NCBI RefSeq assembly: GCF_018728565.1
Contig: NZ_JACSOI010000001.1
Location: forward strand, 930,001 to 994,000
Reading direction: 5' to 3'
DNA from: Zobellia russellii
GTDB taxonomy: Bacteria > Bacteroidota > Bacteroidia > Flavobacteriales > Flavobacteriaceae
DNA length: 64,000 nucleotides
In this document: one piece after another, positions 17,301 to 25,942 of the stretch
How positions within the stretch are numbered: position 1 is the stretch's first letter
Layout: each line of letters begins with the position of its first letter
Program-made: the position numbers and the translations under genes
Notes under the pieces: model-generated
Told to the model about the DNA's origin: nothing
What the model saw: the letters and a program-made list of their open reading frames with translations, nothing else
Database searches by the model: none

Positions 17301-20300
17301 ATTATTTCCGTATGGAAACTTTCTTCGGTACAACTTGTGGCATCGCCCTCATCGTTGTAAGGAATAATAGTCACGAAAATATCACTGTCTTCAGGCAAGT
17401 CTGTTGCAAATTCGTAAGTGGTAATATTACCAACATCTTCCGAATTTAGAATGTCGTTTGCCCCTGCTGAGTTTCCTACTGTTATTTTATAGCCATCTGC
17501 GTTGGAAATAGGGTTCCAACTTAGGTCTGTGGTTACAGCAACATCAGTTACTCCATCTAAAGGCTCAATTAAAGTAGTACAATCTGGTATGGTTGCCGGA
17601 TTACTTGATATAGTAAAACTTTCTTCGGTACATGGACCAACAGCATCTCCTTCTGTATTAAAAGGAATTAAGGTTACGTAGACTACATCTCCAGTATTGA
17701 AATCGGATGCAAACTCGTATGAGGTTTCATTAGTTATAGTGGCATTATTTACAATATCGTTGCCTCCTGAGCTTGTGCCTACTGTTAAACGGTATCCTTC
17801 TGCATATAAAGCGTGTTCCCACGTAATATTTGTATTTACCGGTACATCTGTATCGCCATTAAGCGGAGAGGTTAATAGGGTACAATCTGGTATGGGACAA
17901 TCGCGAACATCTTGGTTAAATGTCCAACCAAAATTATCGATCATAGCTTGTCTTTCTTCCTGTGCATCACAATAAGGTAAATCTTCTGCACCAAGTGTAA
18001 TACCAGGAGTTAGGTTTTGCTCTGACCAAGCAATTAAAGTGTTGTCGTAGTTTTCTCTAACCAGAGCAGTATGGTCTAGCATGTCACTCATATTGGTAAC
18101 ATTACTAACATCCCATTCTGCCAAACTTTGGTTTAAAGCAATGGCATTATCAAACATAGCATGCATTGTTACTAAACCTGGATTCCATAAATCCATAGGT
18201 TGGTTGTATGCCGATGCATTTCTGAACATATAATCCATGTTCTCTACTCCAGAAATACGCCAGTTATTTAGGTCTTGGTTAAAGACGGTTGCGCCGCTGA
18301 ACATTTCTTCCATAGTAGTAACACCACGAACATTCCAATCACCAATATTTTCATTAAAGGCTATTGCATCTTTAAACATATCTTCCATAGTAGCTACAGA
18401 AGCTACGTTCCAAGAGTTCACGGTTTGGTTATATGATGTTGCTCCATTGAACATGGCTTCCATAGTGGTTACAAAGGAAACATCCCAAGGGTCAATGTTT
18501 TGGTTAAAGGTAGAAGCTCCCATAAACATTTCTTGCATGGTTAATGCTTCACCAGTATTCCAATTAGATAGCGGTTCATTAAATGCTAGAGCGTTTTTAA
18601 ACATCGCTTCAAAATTGGTTACTACTGCAGTGTTCCAATTATTTAAATTTTGATTAAAAACTTCGGCATCTTCAAACATAGATTCCATAAGGGTTACAGA
18701 ACTAACGTTCCATGTACTTATAGGTTGGTTGAAGAGTACGGCATCTTCGAACATAGAAGTCATATTTGCTACTGCACTTACATCCCAGTTATCTAAGGGT
18801 TGGTTAAATACTGATGCACCACGAAACATACTAGACATGTTTACCACGGAATTTACGTCCCAACTGTTTAGTGGTTGGTCAAAACTTGAAGCATTGTTAA
18901 ACATGGAGGACATATTAGTTACATTGGTAACATTCCAACCATTAATATTTTGATTAAAATTATCTGCTCCGTTGAACATAGAATTCATATCTGTTACAGA
19001 TGATACATTCCAATTGTTTAAAGGTTGATTAAAGGCATCTGTATTGTTAAACATTAAAGCCATATTGGTTACATTAGTAACATTCCAACCATTAATATTT
19101 TGATTAAAGTCTATTGCTCTCCTAAACATCATTGTCATGTTGGTTACGCTACTCACGTCCCAATTGTCTAAAGGCTGATTAAATGGAATGTCATATACAA
19201 AACCATCGAACATTTTAGACATATCGGTTACATTACTGACATCCCAATTATCTAGTGGTTGATTAAAAAGCAGTGCTCTTTCGAACATACTAGACATATC
19301 GGTTACATTACTAACATCCCAATTATTAATGTTCTGATTGAATAATTCGGTCTGTTCAAAAGTTCTGGACATATCCGTTACATTACTGGTATTCCAATTG
19401 TCAAGTGGTTGGTCAAAGGCATCCGCACCAAGAAACATTGTAGATATAGTTGTTACATTACTTATATCCCAATTATTTAATGGTTGATTAAAAGCTTGAG
19501 CTGCTAAGAAAACACCACTCATATTAGTAACATTACTAACATCCCAATCATTAATGTTACCGTTAAACAAAAAACAAGCACCAAACATATTTTGCATGCT
19601 TTCAACTTGTGAAAGATTAGGAATATCCGTTGCGTTGTATTCCATATTTTGGCAGTAATAGAACGTACTTTGCATAGAACCCCAAACCTGGTCTCCCCAT
19701 TGGTCCATTGAAATAAGTTTTTTATTATCTCTATTGCTGGAACTGTGGTAAAATGCAGGGAAATCTCCAATGATTGCAATTGTATAAATTCCAGGGTTTA
19801 AATAAGAATGTGTTATATCATTTGTAACATTATTATCATACTGCCCATCTCCCCAATCAATATTAAAGTCGTATGTTAAATAGTCTGGATAGCCATCATT
19901 TAGTTCTATTCTATATTGATTTGCCGCAGAAGAACTGGTATCTAAATTTCTAGTATCAATAGTGATTTTAAAAACATCGGTTCTGTTAACCCAACTTTCA
20001 ACTACAGTAAAACTAATTTCTTGGCATCCTACGGCATCCCCTTCACCATTATAAGGTACTACAGTAACATATACGGTGTCATTAGCCATAAATTCATTGG
20101 TAAAGTCTAAACCTACGGTATTTCCTACATCATAATTGTTAGCGGTATTTCCACCAATAGTAGCATAACTACGAACCCCACCACGTTCAATTTCTAAGGT
20201 AACTTTATACCCTGTGGCATTTGGTGCAGGATCCCACCGGATATCGCTATTAGCAGGTGTAGCTGTATCACTTGCATGCGGCATCGTAATATCGGTACAA

Positions 20301-22069
20301 AGTACATACGAACAGTTGACCGCATCTCCGGAGATTGTCCAGCCATCATCATCTATTAAACTTTGTCTTTGGCTTAAGGCATCGCAATATTGTAGGTTTG
20401 TTGCGCCTAAATTTACTCCAGTATTTACAGTTTGACCAGCCCAACCAATTAATGTATTATCATAATTTTCCTGCGATATTCCACTATTTGACAACATATT
20501 TGTCATATTGGTCACAGAAGAAATATCCCAAATACCCAAGTTTTGGTTGAAAGTATTGGCAGAAGTGAACATACCAGACATATCGGTAATACTAGATGTA
20601 TTCCAGCCCGTTATATCTTGATTAAAAGAACTTGCACGGTTAAACATGTTTTGGAAACTAGTAACTTTGCTGAGGTTCCATAAATTTAATGGTTGATTGA
20701 AACTTGAAGCCCTATCAAACATTGATGAAACATTAGTTACATTACTTATATTCCAATTATTTAGGGGTTGATTGAACACCTGTGCCTGTTGAAACATTGT
20801 GGACATGTTCGTGACACTGCTAACGTTCCACCCACTTATATCTTGATTAAATACATCTGTTAGCGAAAACATACCTGCCATATTAGTTACATTGCTAACA
20901 TTCCATCCACTTATATCTTGGTTAAAACCAGAGTTGTCTCTAAACATGTAACTCATATTAGTTACGTTACTAACATTCCAATTGTTTAGTGGGTGGTTGT
21001 AAACTTGATCCCAATACCAACCATCAAACATGCTAGACATATTGGTAGCATTAGTAACATTCCAATTGTTTAAGGGGTGATTAAAAGTTCTATGTCTTTG
21101 AAACATTTCTGAGAAATCTAGAACAGAAGATACATCCCAACTAGCTAAAGGGTGATTGTAAACGGCATGTCTAAACATTCCAGACATATTTGTTACACTA
21201 GCTACATTCCAATTACCAATAGGGTGGTTAAAAGCAGAACCATCAAACATGGACGACATATCTGTTACGTTGCTTACAATCCAATTATTTAATGGGAAAT
21301 TGAACCTATTAGTATATCTAAACATTGCAGACATGTTTGTTACCTGAGCAACATTCCAATTGTTGATATTTTGGTTAAAATTACCAGCACTACTAAACAT
21401 TGCGGACATGTTAGTTACAGCACCAGTATTCCAATTATCTAATGGCTCATTATATTGACCTGCACTAGCAAAAGTTTCAGACATATCTGTAACGTTACTT
21501 GTATCCCATAAATCTAAAGGTCTATTAAAGGTGTTACAATTTGCAAAAGTTCCAGAAAGATCAGTAATCGTACTTATATCCCATTCATTCACAATTCCAT
21601 TGAATGAAGTTCCTCCTCTAAACATATTTTTAAATGAAGTTACTTGGGTCAAATCTGGTGAATCGATTAAATCAAAATTCATATTTGCACACCCAAAAAA
21701 AGCATTTTCCATAGTCTGCCATTGAATATCACCCCAAGCCAATATTTCAATGATTTTTAGTTTATCATTAGCCCGGTCATCATTAAAATAGATAGATGGG
21801 AAAGTGCCACTTATTTGAATTGTATAGGTGCCTGGTGCGGCATAGTCATGAGTTATATTACCTGTTACCCCAGTATCCGTAGAGCCATCTCCCCAATCTA
21901 CATCATAATTGTAAGTAGTGTATGCGGGGTTGGTAGGTATGGTTATTTGGTTGTTAGCAGAAGAACCTGTTTCTGTATTATTGGTATTCCAAATTGAGGT
22001 AAATGATTGGGCAACTGTGCTAGCGCTAAAAAATAAAAATAGCAGAATGGGCAGTAGGTTTTTAGTCAT
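14396..22069 (-). CDS. Giant BspA-like (DUF285) surface adhesin with type B T9SS C-terminal domain
   Basis: 2557 residues. Order: signal peptide (1-about 20, ending VAQS); PKD-like domain with VDWGDGS and HDYAAPGTYTI; 16 DUF285/BspA repeats of about 25 residues (about 138-544; pattern NVTNMSxMF...FNQPLNNWDVS); one Ig/FnIII-like domain (about 586-690); a second PKD-like domain (about 693-805, DWGDGQ); 21 more DUF285 repeats (about 818-1350); 11 Ig/FnIII-like repeats of about 95 residues (about 1395-2463), each starting with Cys-Thr and carrying a second Cys before ESFT; and the C-terminal domain YGFSPDGDGINEYW...GTYFFHI...GYVVIKR (2464-2557). That domain is the gliding-motility-associated (type B) T9SS signal. 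The PKD plus DUF285 module is thus present twice. It is expected to be secreted and displayed on the cell surface as an adhesin; the ligand is unknown. It lies between a metzincin lipoprotein gene and the SprF-like gene. Confidence 0.93.
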   Translation of the reverse strand: MTKNLLPILLFLFFSASTVAQSFTSIWNTNNTETGSSANNQITIPTNPAYTTYNYDVDWGDGSTDTGVTGNITHDYAAPGTYTIQISGTFPSIYFNDDRANDKLKIIEILAWGDIQWQTMENAFFGCANMNFDLIDSPDLTQVTSFKNMFRGGTSFNGIVNEWDISTITDLSGTFANCNTFNRPLDLWDTSNVTDMSETFASAGQYNEPLDNWNTGAVTNMSAMFSSAGNFNQNINNWNVAQVTNMSAMFRYTNRFNFPLNNWIVSNVTDMSSMFDGSAFNHPIGNWNVASVTNMSGMFRHAVYNHPLASWDVSSVLDFSEMFQRHRTFNHPLNNWNVTNATNMSSMFDGWYWDQVYNHPLNNWNVSNVTNMSYMFRDNSGFNQDISGWNVSNVTNMAGMFSLTDVFNQDISGWNVSSVTNMSTMFQQAQVFNQPLNNWNISNVTNVSSMFDRASSFNQPLNLWNLSKVTSFQNMFNRASSFNQDITGWNTSSITDMSGMFTSANTFNQNLGIWDISSVTNMTNMLSNSGISQENYDNTLIGWAGQTVNTGVNLGATNLQYCDALSQRQSLIDDDGWTISGDAVNCSYVLCTDITMPHASDTATPANSDIRWDPAPNATGYKVTLEIERGGVRSYATIGGNTANNYDVGNTVGLDFTNEFMANDTVYVTVVPYNGEGDAVGCQEISFTVVESWVNRTDVFKITIDTRNLDTSSSAANQYRIELNDGYPDYLTYDFNIDWGDGQYDNNVTNDITHSYLNPGIYTIAIIGDFPAFYHSSSNRDNKKLISMDQWGDQVWGSMQSTFYYCQNMEYNATDIPNLSQVESMQNMFGACFLFNGNINDWDVSNVTNMSGVFLAAQAFNQPLNNWDISNVTTISTMFLGADAFDQPLDNWNTSNVTDMSRTFEQTELFNQNINNWDVSNVTDMSSMFERALLFNQPLDNWDVSNVTDMSKMFDGFVYDIPFNQPLDNWDVSSVTNMTMMFRRAIDFNQNINGWNVTNVTNMALMFNNTDAFNQPLNNWNVSSVTDMNSMFNGADNFNQNINGWNVTNVTNMSSMFNNASSFDQPLNSWDVNSVVNMSSMFRGASVFNQPLDNWDVSAVANMTSMFEDAVLFNQPISTWNVSSVTLMESMFEDAEVFNQNLNNWNTAVVTNFEAMFKNALAFNEPLSNWNTGEALTMQEMFMGASTFNQNIDPWDVSFVTTMEAMFNGATSYNQTVNSWNVASVATMEDMFKDAIAFNENIGDWNVRGVTTMEEMFSGATVFNQDLNNWRISGVENMDYMFRNASAYNQPMDLWNPGLVTMHAMFDNAIALNQSLAEWDVSNVTNMSDMLDHTALVRENYDNTLIAWSEQNLTPGITLGAEDLPYCDAQEERQAMIDNFGWTFNQDVRDCPIPDCTLLTSPLNGDTDVPVNTNITWEHALYAEGYRLTVGTSSGGNDIVNNATITNETSYEFASDFNTGDVVYVTLIPFNTEGDAVGPCTEESFTISSNPATIPDCTTLIEPLDGVTDVAVTTDLSWNPISNADGYKITVGNSAGANDILNSEDVGNITTYEFATDLPEDSDIFVTIIPYNDEGDATSCTEESFHTEIIPVPPVCTNLTTPLNGATDVPIDTQLSWTAVSNATGYLVVVGTTSGGIEVVNNIDVGNFTTYDIPGDLQEARMHYVTIIPYNAEGDATGCIEETFTTGDSTSPPSCTSLSAPIHGATAVAPDTNLTWAEITSATGYKLSVGTSSGSSDIYSGDVGDVLIHDLAADLPESTTIYVSVTPYNDNGDAMSCTEESFTTDGVPLCTTLLMPANGATNIAVDANIEWNPSGNTNGYKLTVTASSSTANNLTDVDITSGTTHTFANDFERGETVTVTITPYNDTGDAIGCTSESFTIVPPPIPTCTTLITPTAGAVDIAPSTNLEWNASTDADGYKLTVMASNSTFNNITNVDITSGTTYNFANDFEQGETVTVTIVPYNSVGDAIGCTSESFTIKPVSTCTALSSPTNGSIDIAVDSDITWNTVTDATGYKVSVTGSSSTANNLTDFDTTTTTYDFTNNFEQGETVTITITPYNEVGDAIGCTSESFIIEAVPPCTYLTTPTNSTIDVAVDTNLEWQPITEANGYKLTVLASSSTGNNVTDLVLSTGTSYSFPNDFEQGETVTVTIVPYNNVGDAIGCTSESFTIKTIPMCTNLVSPVNGDIIQTISEISWNPVIDADGYRLTVDGSNSTANDISNYDTTDTTYVLPNDFDEGENVTVTITPYNEVGDAMGCASESFVIRPIPSCTNLTVPLNDATDVSVMTDISWNTSSDADGYRISVGTYLNGTDIVNNEDVASLTSYTFAENLPSESLIYVTITPYNTSGSAIGCTTESFETEIIAPGCTQLSSPFNGENNVPLESSILWNAIDKTDGYRLSIGTTPSGTEILNNQDLGNTTTYTHTEELPLDTQIYINIVPYNSAGNAVQCEEQSFTTVIPEDDTKYGFSPDGDGINEYWHIDNIEYYPENSVMIYNRWGDAVFQINNYDNNSNVFRGEANLKTKMGAGKLPAGTYFFHIQIEGETILKKTTGYVVIKR
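14690..17890 (-). repeat. Eleven tandem approximately 290-bp Ig/FnIII-like coding repeats
   Basis: Eleven units of about 95 residues in the adhesin stalk. Each begins C-T-x-L-x-x-P, contains W (NLEW/DISW), GYKLTV, VTITPYN-x-x-GDA and ends GC-x-x-ESFT. Units 5-9 (about 15.3-16.7 kb) are closest to one another in both protein and DNA, pointing to recent tandem expansion. The paired cysteines in every unit could form a disulfide per domain. Confidence 0.8.
18020..19615 (-). repeat. Second block of 75-bp coding repeats (21 DUF285 units)
   Basis: Second tandem array of the same DUF285 unit, 21 units by eye including the terminal one (DNTLIAWSEQ). It is preceded by its own PKD-like domain and ends with a segment very like the end of the first block (NYDNTLI-W). 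The whole PKD-plus-repeat module therefore looks duplicated, and then diverged and expanded. Confidence 0.85.
20436..21655 (-). repeat. First block of 75-bp coding repeats (16 DUF285 units)
   Basis: Tandem units of about 75 bp inside the giant adhesin gene, each encoding the approximately 25-residue DUF285 unit (xVTNMSxMFxxAxxFNQPLNNWNVS). Counted by eye there are 16 units including the degenerate last one that ends DNTLIGWAG. Unit length varies slightly: some units lack a residue and one carries an insertion (DGWYWDQVYNH). Confidence 0.85.
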
Positions 22070-22136
22070 TTCTGGTTGGTTTGGGGTAGTATTCGCGTAC
22101 AGGTTAGATAAAATGATGGAGACTATATCTTATGGC

Positions 22137-23204
22137 CTATTCCTCATTTAGTATAATATCAGCCAGAATTGCTTCTATTTCTTCTTCGGTAAGACCAGCG
22201 GTAATTTTAGAACTGTAGATGAAACGAATAATATCTTTTTCTACTTCTAGGAAATCATTTTCTGTACTAATTTGAGAGCACAAAAAGCTTCCTTCGTCTT
22301 CACATTTATTAGAATGTCCAAAACCTAGTGCATGCCCAAGCTCGTGTTTTAAAAGTGCTTCGGCCGGGTTTGATATCCATATTCGGGTGGAGACCAAAAC
22401 AGAATTTTCGGACGGGCTCATAGCAAAACCATGGTAATTCCCATCTTTAATTTCATCGTACATATCAGGCCAAACCCCTTCTACCTCTTCTTTACTGCCG
22501 TAAAATAAAATTGCATTTGCATCTTCGGAATTTTGAACTAACGATATGTTGAAATCTCCAGAAGAGAATAATGCGTTGTACTGTTCTAAGACGCTTTTCG
22601 TAGTAGTTTCATATTGTTCTGAAATGGTTCCGGTAAGGTGCAATTTCATAGAGTTTGCCCATTTTTGGTTAAAGTCTAGAGGAATGTTACTATCTCCTTT
22701 CCAATAGGTTAAATGTTGGGCATAAGCAACAACTTCCTTTTGTTCGTCCGTTAGAAGTGTAACTTCGTCTACATTGTTAATTGCTAGGTCATAACTCTTG
22801 TCAACTATAGTTTTACCGTCAAATGCAGAGACCATAAACGTGTAGGAATCCTTTGTTTCAAAGTCTGGTTTAAGCAGCGGACCCGTTATGATTTCACCGG
22901 TAACTTCGTCAATTATAAGATCGGCACTAGACTCTATGGAGTAAGTTATTTCATCTTGGTCACTATCGGTAGCAGTTACAAAACCAATAGAACTGGCAGC
23001 TAATGAGTGCTCATTTATTGAATAGTTGGCTGCTTCAAAAACAGGAATTGAATTTGTGTTTTCCGAAGTAGTTTCTTCGGTCTCTTCCTCATTTTCGGAT
23101 GTTGTTTTGGTAGTTTCATCAATTGCATCCAGGGTATCTTCTTCCAAATCAGTACTGCAAGAAAATATACAAAGGGAAATTAGGGGAATGAAAATTCTTT
23201 TCAT
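22137..23204 (-). CDS. Cadherin-domain metzincin-like zinc metalloprotease lipoprotein
   Basis: 355-residue lipoprotein (lipobox IFSC, Cys16). An acidic, Thr/Glu-rich linker (about 17-50) is followed by one cadherin-like domain (about 53-146; IPVFEAANYSINEH, ATDSDQDEITYSI, FDG) and a protease domain with HELGHALGFGH (His287, Glu288, His291, His297), the HExxHxxGxxH zinc site of metzincins/matrixins. No Met-turn is obvious after it: the following residues are NKCEDEGSFLCSQIS. It is tethered to a membrane and faces outward. It lies 67 bp upstream of the giant adhesin gene, so it may be first in the operon and act in its processing; that is inference. The 288 bp upstream hold no gene, and I found no clear promoter box there. 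Confidence 0.82.
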   Translation of the reverse strand: MKRIFIPLISLCIFSCSTDLEEDTLDAIDETTKTTSENEEETEETTSENTNSIPVFEAANYSINEHSLAASSIGFVTATDSDQDEITYSIESSADLIIDEVTGEIITGPLLKPDFETKDSYTFMVSAFDGKTIVDKSYDLAINNVDEVTLLTDEQKEVVAYAQHLTYWKGDSNIPLDFNQKWANSMKLHLTGTISEQYETTTKSVLEQYNALFSSGDFNISLVQNSEDANAILFYGSKEEVEGVWPDMYDEIKDGNYHGFAMSPSENSVLVSTRIWISNPAEALLKHELGHALGFGHSNKCEDEGSFLCSQISTENDFLEVEKDIIRFIYSSKITAGLTEEEIEAILADIILNEE

Positions 23205-23492
23205 GCGGGGTAGTAGGTTAAAAATGGTTGGGTATTGGTTAATTGGTATTTAAAAGTATAAGAATGGTATTCTGTCGAAGAATTTTTGTTGTGAATACTA
23301 TAATTTACAAGGTGAGTTTGTTAAAACTATAAGTGTGAGACATATTTGAATAGGGGAAATATGACTACAACATTGATTTTTAGAGGAGTAAATAGTTCTA
23401 AAAAACAAAAGATTATTGTAAGATAAATTCACCTCCCTAGTATTATGTTCAAGAGGGAAGGAAGTTAAAACTTAGAGTGGTGGTGGGTATAT

Positions 23493-25088
23493 TTAGTTGC
23501 TTTTCTCTTCAAACAGCAACCAAGATTCCGGGTCTAGAACAACATCATCCGGTTGGTAGTCTAGTTTTATGGTCAAGTTCTTTCTGGCGTTTTCAATATC
23601 CATTTTGTAGATGACAATTTCCCCGTCTTTAACAACACCTATTTCAATGGGAAATTTAAAAATATGATGCTTTTGAACTTGAGTAAGATTGATTTGCAGA
23701 TTCTTCTTATTGTAGTTCCAATCCCATTTAAGTTCTGGATAACCCTTTATAAACAGCCACTGCTGAAAGAACGACTCAAGGTATTCCCCTGAAGCCTGTT
23801 CCATTATTTTCCGAAAATCAACAGTCATTGCATTGGAATTCCGAAAAGCCTTGTAATAAGTCTTAATGCCTTTCCAAAAAATCTCATCGCCTAACTTATG
23901 GCGTAGCATATTCAATACCCAACCCCCTTTTTGGTAGGTGTTTGTGCTTAAAACCTTCATTGGGTCAGTAATGGAAGGGTCTACAATGGGTGATGGGTTC
24001 TTTTGATAATAGTCTATGATTTGCTTACGGTCCAGTTCTAACTCCTCTTTTCGCTTGTCATTACCATAGACACTTTCTTGATAAAGGATTGCGAAATAGG
24101 TAGCGAAACCTTCGCTAAGCCAAACATGGTTCCAATCGTTCTCACTGGCAGAATTACCGAACCATTGGTGGGCTATTTCATGGGCAATAAGTCCTTCTAC
24201 TTCGTTTTTTCCGGTTACGGAATTTTCAAAATAAGCAATAGTGCCCGCATTTTCAAGACCTCCCCATTGGGTCTTGGCCTGCATGTTGGCCAATTTGGCG
24301 TAGGAATATGGACCAATATTATCTATAAAATATTTCAGCACTTTGGTAGCTACACCATAGTCCGAGAATCCGTCCAACCGGTTTTCTGGGTAAACCCATG
24401 CCGAAACAGGAATGTCATACACCTCGTCCAACAGTTTGCTTGCAAATTTCGTAACCCCAATGGTTACTACTTTCATGGCAACGGGAGCGGGTTCTTTGTA
24501 GGCAGTCAATTTTAATCCGTTGCCTAAATTGCTTTCTTCTATTTTTTCGCCAGTGGCCACTACATCATAATGGTCGGGAGCGGTAATCCTAAATTCAATA
24601 GTAGCTTTGTCCGATGGGTGGTCTACCGATGGAAGCCAGTGCCGTGCCAAATTGGGCCAGTTGTCACCAAAAAAAGAACGTTGCCCAAATTTAGTGGTGT
24701 CAATGACAAGGCCTCTCTCAGGAATGCCTTCATAGACCACTTTATAAGTTCTTGTTTTTTCTTTGGATGCAGATGGCGTTATGTTTATTTTGTTTTGCTC
24801 GTAGCTATAGATAGCTTCTGTGTCTCCTTCAAAAACATGGGTCACTTGCATGCCATAGGTATCTCCTTTGGCGATGAGGTCCAATGCAAACGGATTCACT
24901 TCGTTTTTAAAATCTACAGTAATTTCAGCTTCTCCTTTTATGCTATTGGATGCATCATTTAAAGTAAGCCCAAAAACGTAAGCCTGTACATCTGCAGAAG
25001 TGTTTCTTTGGTAGGTGTCTTGGCAGAAGTTCTGCGATGTAAAAAATAATAGTATAACTAGAGAGACCTTAAACTTTGATAATTTCAT
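23493..25088 (-). CDS. M1 family metallopeptidase (short form)
   Basis: 531-residue secreted aminopeptidase. A signal peptide (1-about 22) precedes an N-terminal beta-saddle domain and a thermolysin-like catalytic domain with the exopeptidase motif GGLEN (276-280) and HEIAHQWFGNSASENDW...SEGF, giving zinc ligands His303, His307 and Glu326 and catalytic Glu304. The large C-terminal helical domain of full-length M1 enzymes is absent, as in other short M1 proteins. Its start overlaps the upstream hypothetical gene by 4 bp (ATGA type). It probably trims N-terminal residues from peptides in the periplasm or outside the cell. Confidence 0.9.
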   Translation of the reverse strand: MKLSKFKVSLVILLFFTSQNFCQDTYQRNTSADVQAYVFGLTLNDASNSIKGEAEITVDFKNEVNPFALDLIAKGDTYGMQVTHVFEGDTEAIYSYEQNKINITPSASKEKTRTYKVVYEGIPERGLVIDTTKFGQRSFFGDNWPNLARHWLPSVDHPSDKATIEFRITAPDHYDVVATGEKIEESNLGNGLKLTAYKEPAPVAMKVVTIGVTKFASKLLDEVYDIPVSAWVYPENRLDGFSDYGVATKVLKYFIDNIGPYSYAKLANMQAKTQWGGLENAGTIAYFENSVTGKNEVEGLIAHEIAHQWFGNSASENDWNHVWLSEGFATYFAILYQESVYGNDKRKEELELDRKQIIDYYQKNPSPIVDPSITDPMKVLSTNTYQKGGWVLNMLRHKLGDEIFWKGIKTYYKAFRNSNAMTVDFRKIMEQASGEYLESFFQQWLFIKGYPELKWDWNYNKKNLQINLTQVQKHHIFKFPIEIGVVKDGEIVIYKMDIENARKNLTIKLDYQPDDVVLDPESWLLFEEKSN

Positions 25089-25897
25089 GTGTTTATATTG
25101 TTTTCATTTAATATGGCCTCAAATTTTAGATTTTGAAGTGTATCAAATAGTCCCGAACGATGAGCATCAAGTTTCCATTCTAATAACTTAACCTTGTTTC
25201 CTTGCGAGGCAAGATTTTCTAAATTCGAATAGTCTATATTTTGAATTACTTTTTTAATTTCTTTTGTATATGCGATAAAGTAAGTGCACTGTTCAAAATC
25301 TTTATCTTTAATTATTCCGTATTGATTGATTGAGTGATTTCGATGGACTTTTATTGAGAAGAACTTAGAGCCTAAGGTCCCAGAAAACTTTCCGGGTTCA
25401 CTACCTAATTCGAGTGTTTCCTTTTTGTAGTAGATATTAAGGATATATAGGGCGGCCAAAATTTCAAATAGATTTTTCAAACAACCATATCTAAGATTTT
25501 CACCTCTATTATGTTTTAAGTGTTGATATGCATTGTTCCAGTTGTAGGTTAGTCTTCCACTGTGTTTAGTGGCTTTCTTTTTGAAAGGTTGTATTGAGTC
25601 TTCGGAAAGAAAACAATTTAATGAGCTGATGAAAACGATTTTTTCTTCTAAAATCCACTTATTGTTAAGGTATTTTAGTGCATCAATGTCAAATTTTATA
25701 TTTTTAATTTCTTTTCCTCCCTCTCTGTAATAAAGCTCTTTAGAAATTGACTCAATTTCTATGGCACTTCTCAATATTAAATCGGAAATTTTGGAAGAAT
25801 AAACTTCAAGCTGATTATCGTCAATATGAATTGAGTATGTTAAATCCAGAAACTCTTTTTCTAAATTTTTATATACAGGCCAGTAGATATTTGTCAT
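25085..25897 (-). CDS. Hypothetical protein, possibly HEPN-like
   Basis: 270 residues, no family recognised with confidence. It is soluble, helical and charged, with no signal or membrane segment. Two stretches recall HEPN-type proteins of unknown or defence function: the N-terminal LILRSAIEIESISKELYY helix and the segment AYQHLKHNR followed by a hydrophobic helix LFEILAALYILNIYY. The DNA is visibly more AT-rich than the neighbouring arginine genes, which suggests later acquisition. It sits between argH and the M1 peptidase gene, overlapping the latter by 4 bp, so it is translated from the same messenger. The function is unknown. Confidence 0.55.
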   Translation of the reverse strand: MTNIYWPVYKNLEKEFLDLTYSIHIDDNQLEVYSSKISDLILRSAIEIESISKELYYREGGKEIKNIKFDIDALKYLNNKWILEEKIVFISSLNCFLSEDSIQPFKKKATKHSGRLTYNWNNAYQHLKHNRGENLRYGCLKNLFEILAALYILNIYYKKETLELGSEPGKFSGTLGSKFFSIKVHRNHSINQYGIIKDKDFEQCTYFIAYTKEIKKVIQNIDYSNLENLASQGNKVKLLEWKLDAHRSGLFDTLQNLKFEAILNENNINT

Positions 25898-25942
25898 TCA
25901 CCTTCTTTTATACTTACTTTTTCTAAGTAATTTTACGTGAAT

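Noticed and set aside
16116-18953. Open frames of 60-140 codons on the + strand opposite the giant adhesin gene
   Set aside because: They mirror the repeat period of the coding strand, have no start context or family features, and are low-complexity antisense images of the repeats.
18020-21655. Regular 75-bp periodicity that could be mistaken for a CRISPR or satellite array
   Set aside because: The units are in frame, encode the DUF285 repeat and vary at synonymous positions; there are no unique spacers.
23205-23492. Possible terminator pair CTCCCT/AGGGA near 23430-23460
   Set aside because: The stem is only about 5 bp with a 15-nt loop and lacks a convincing T-run; not strong enough to call.
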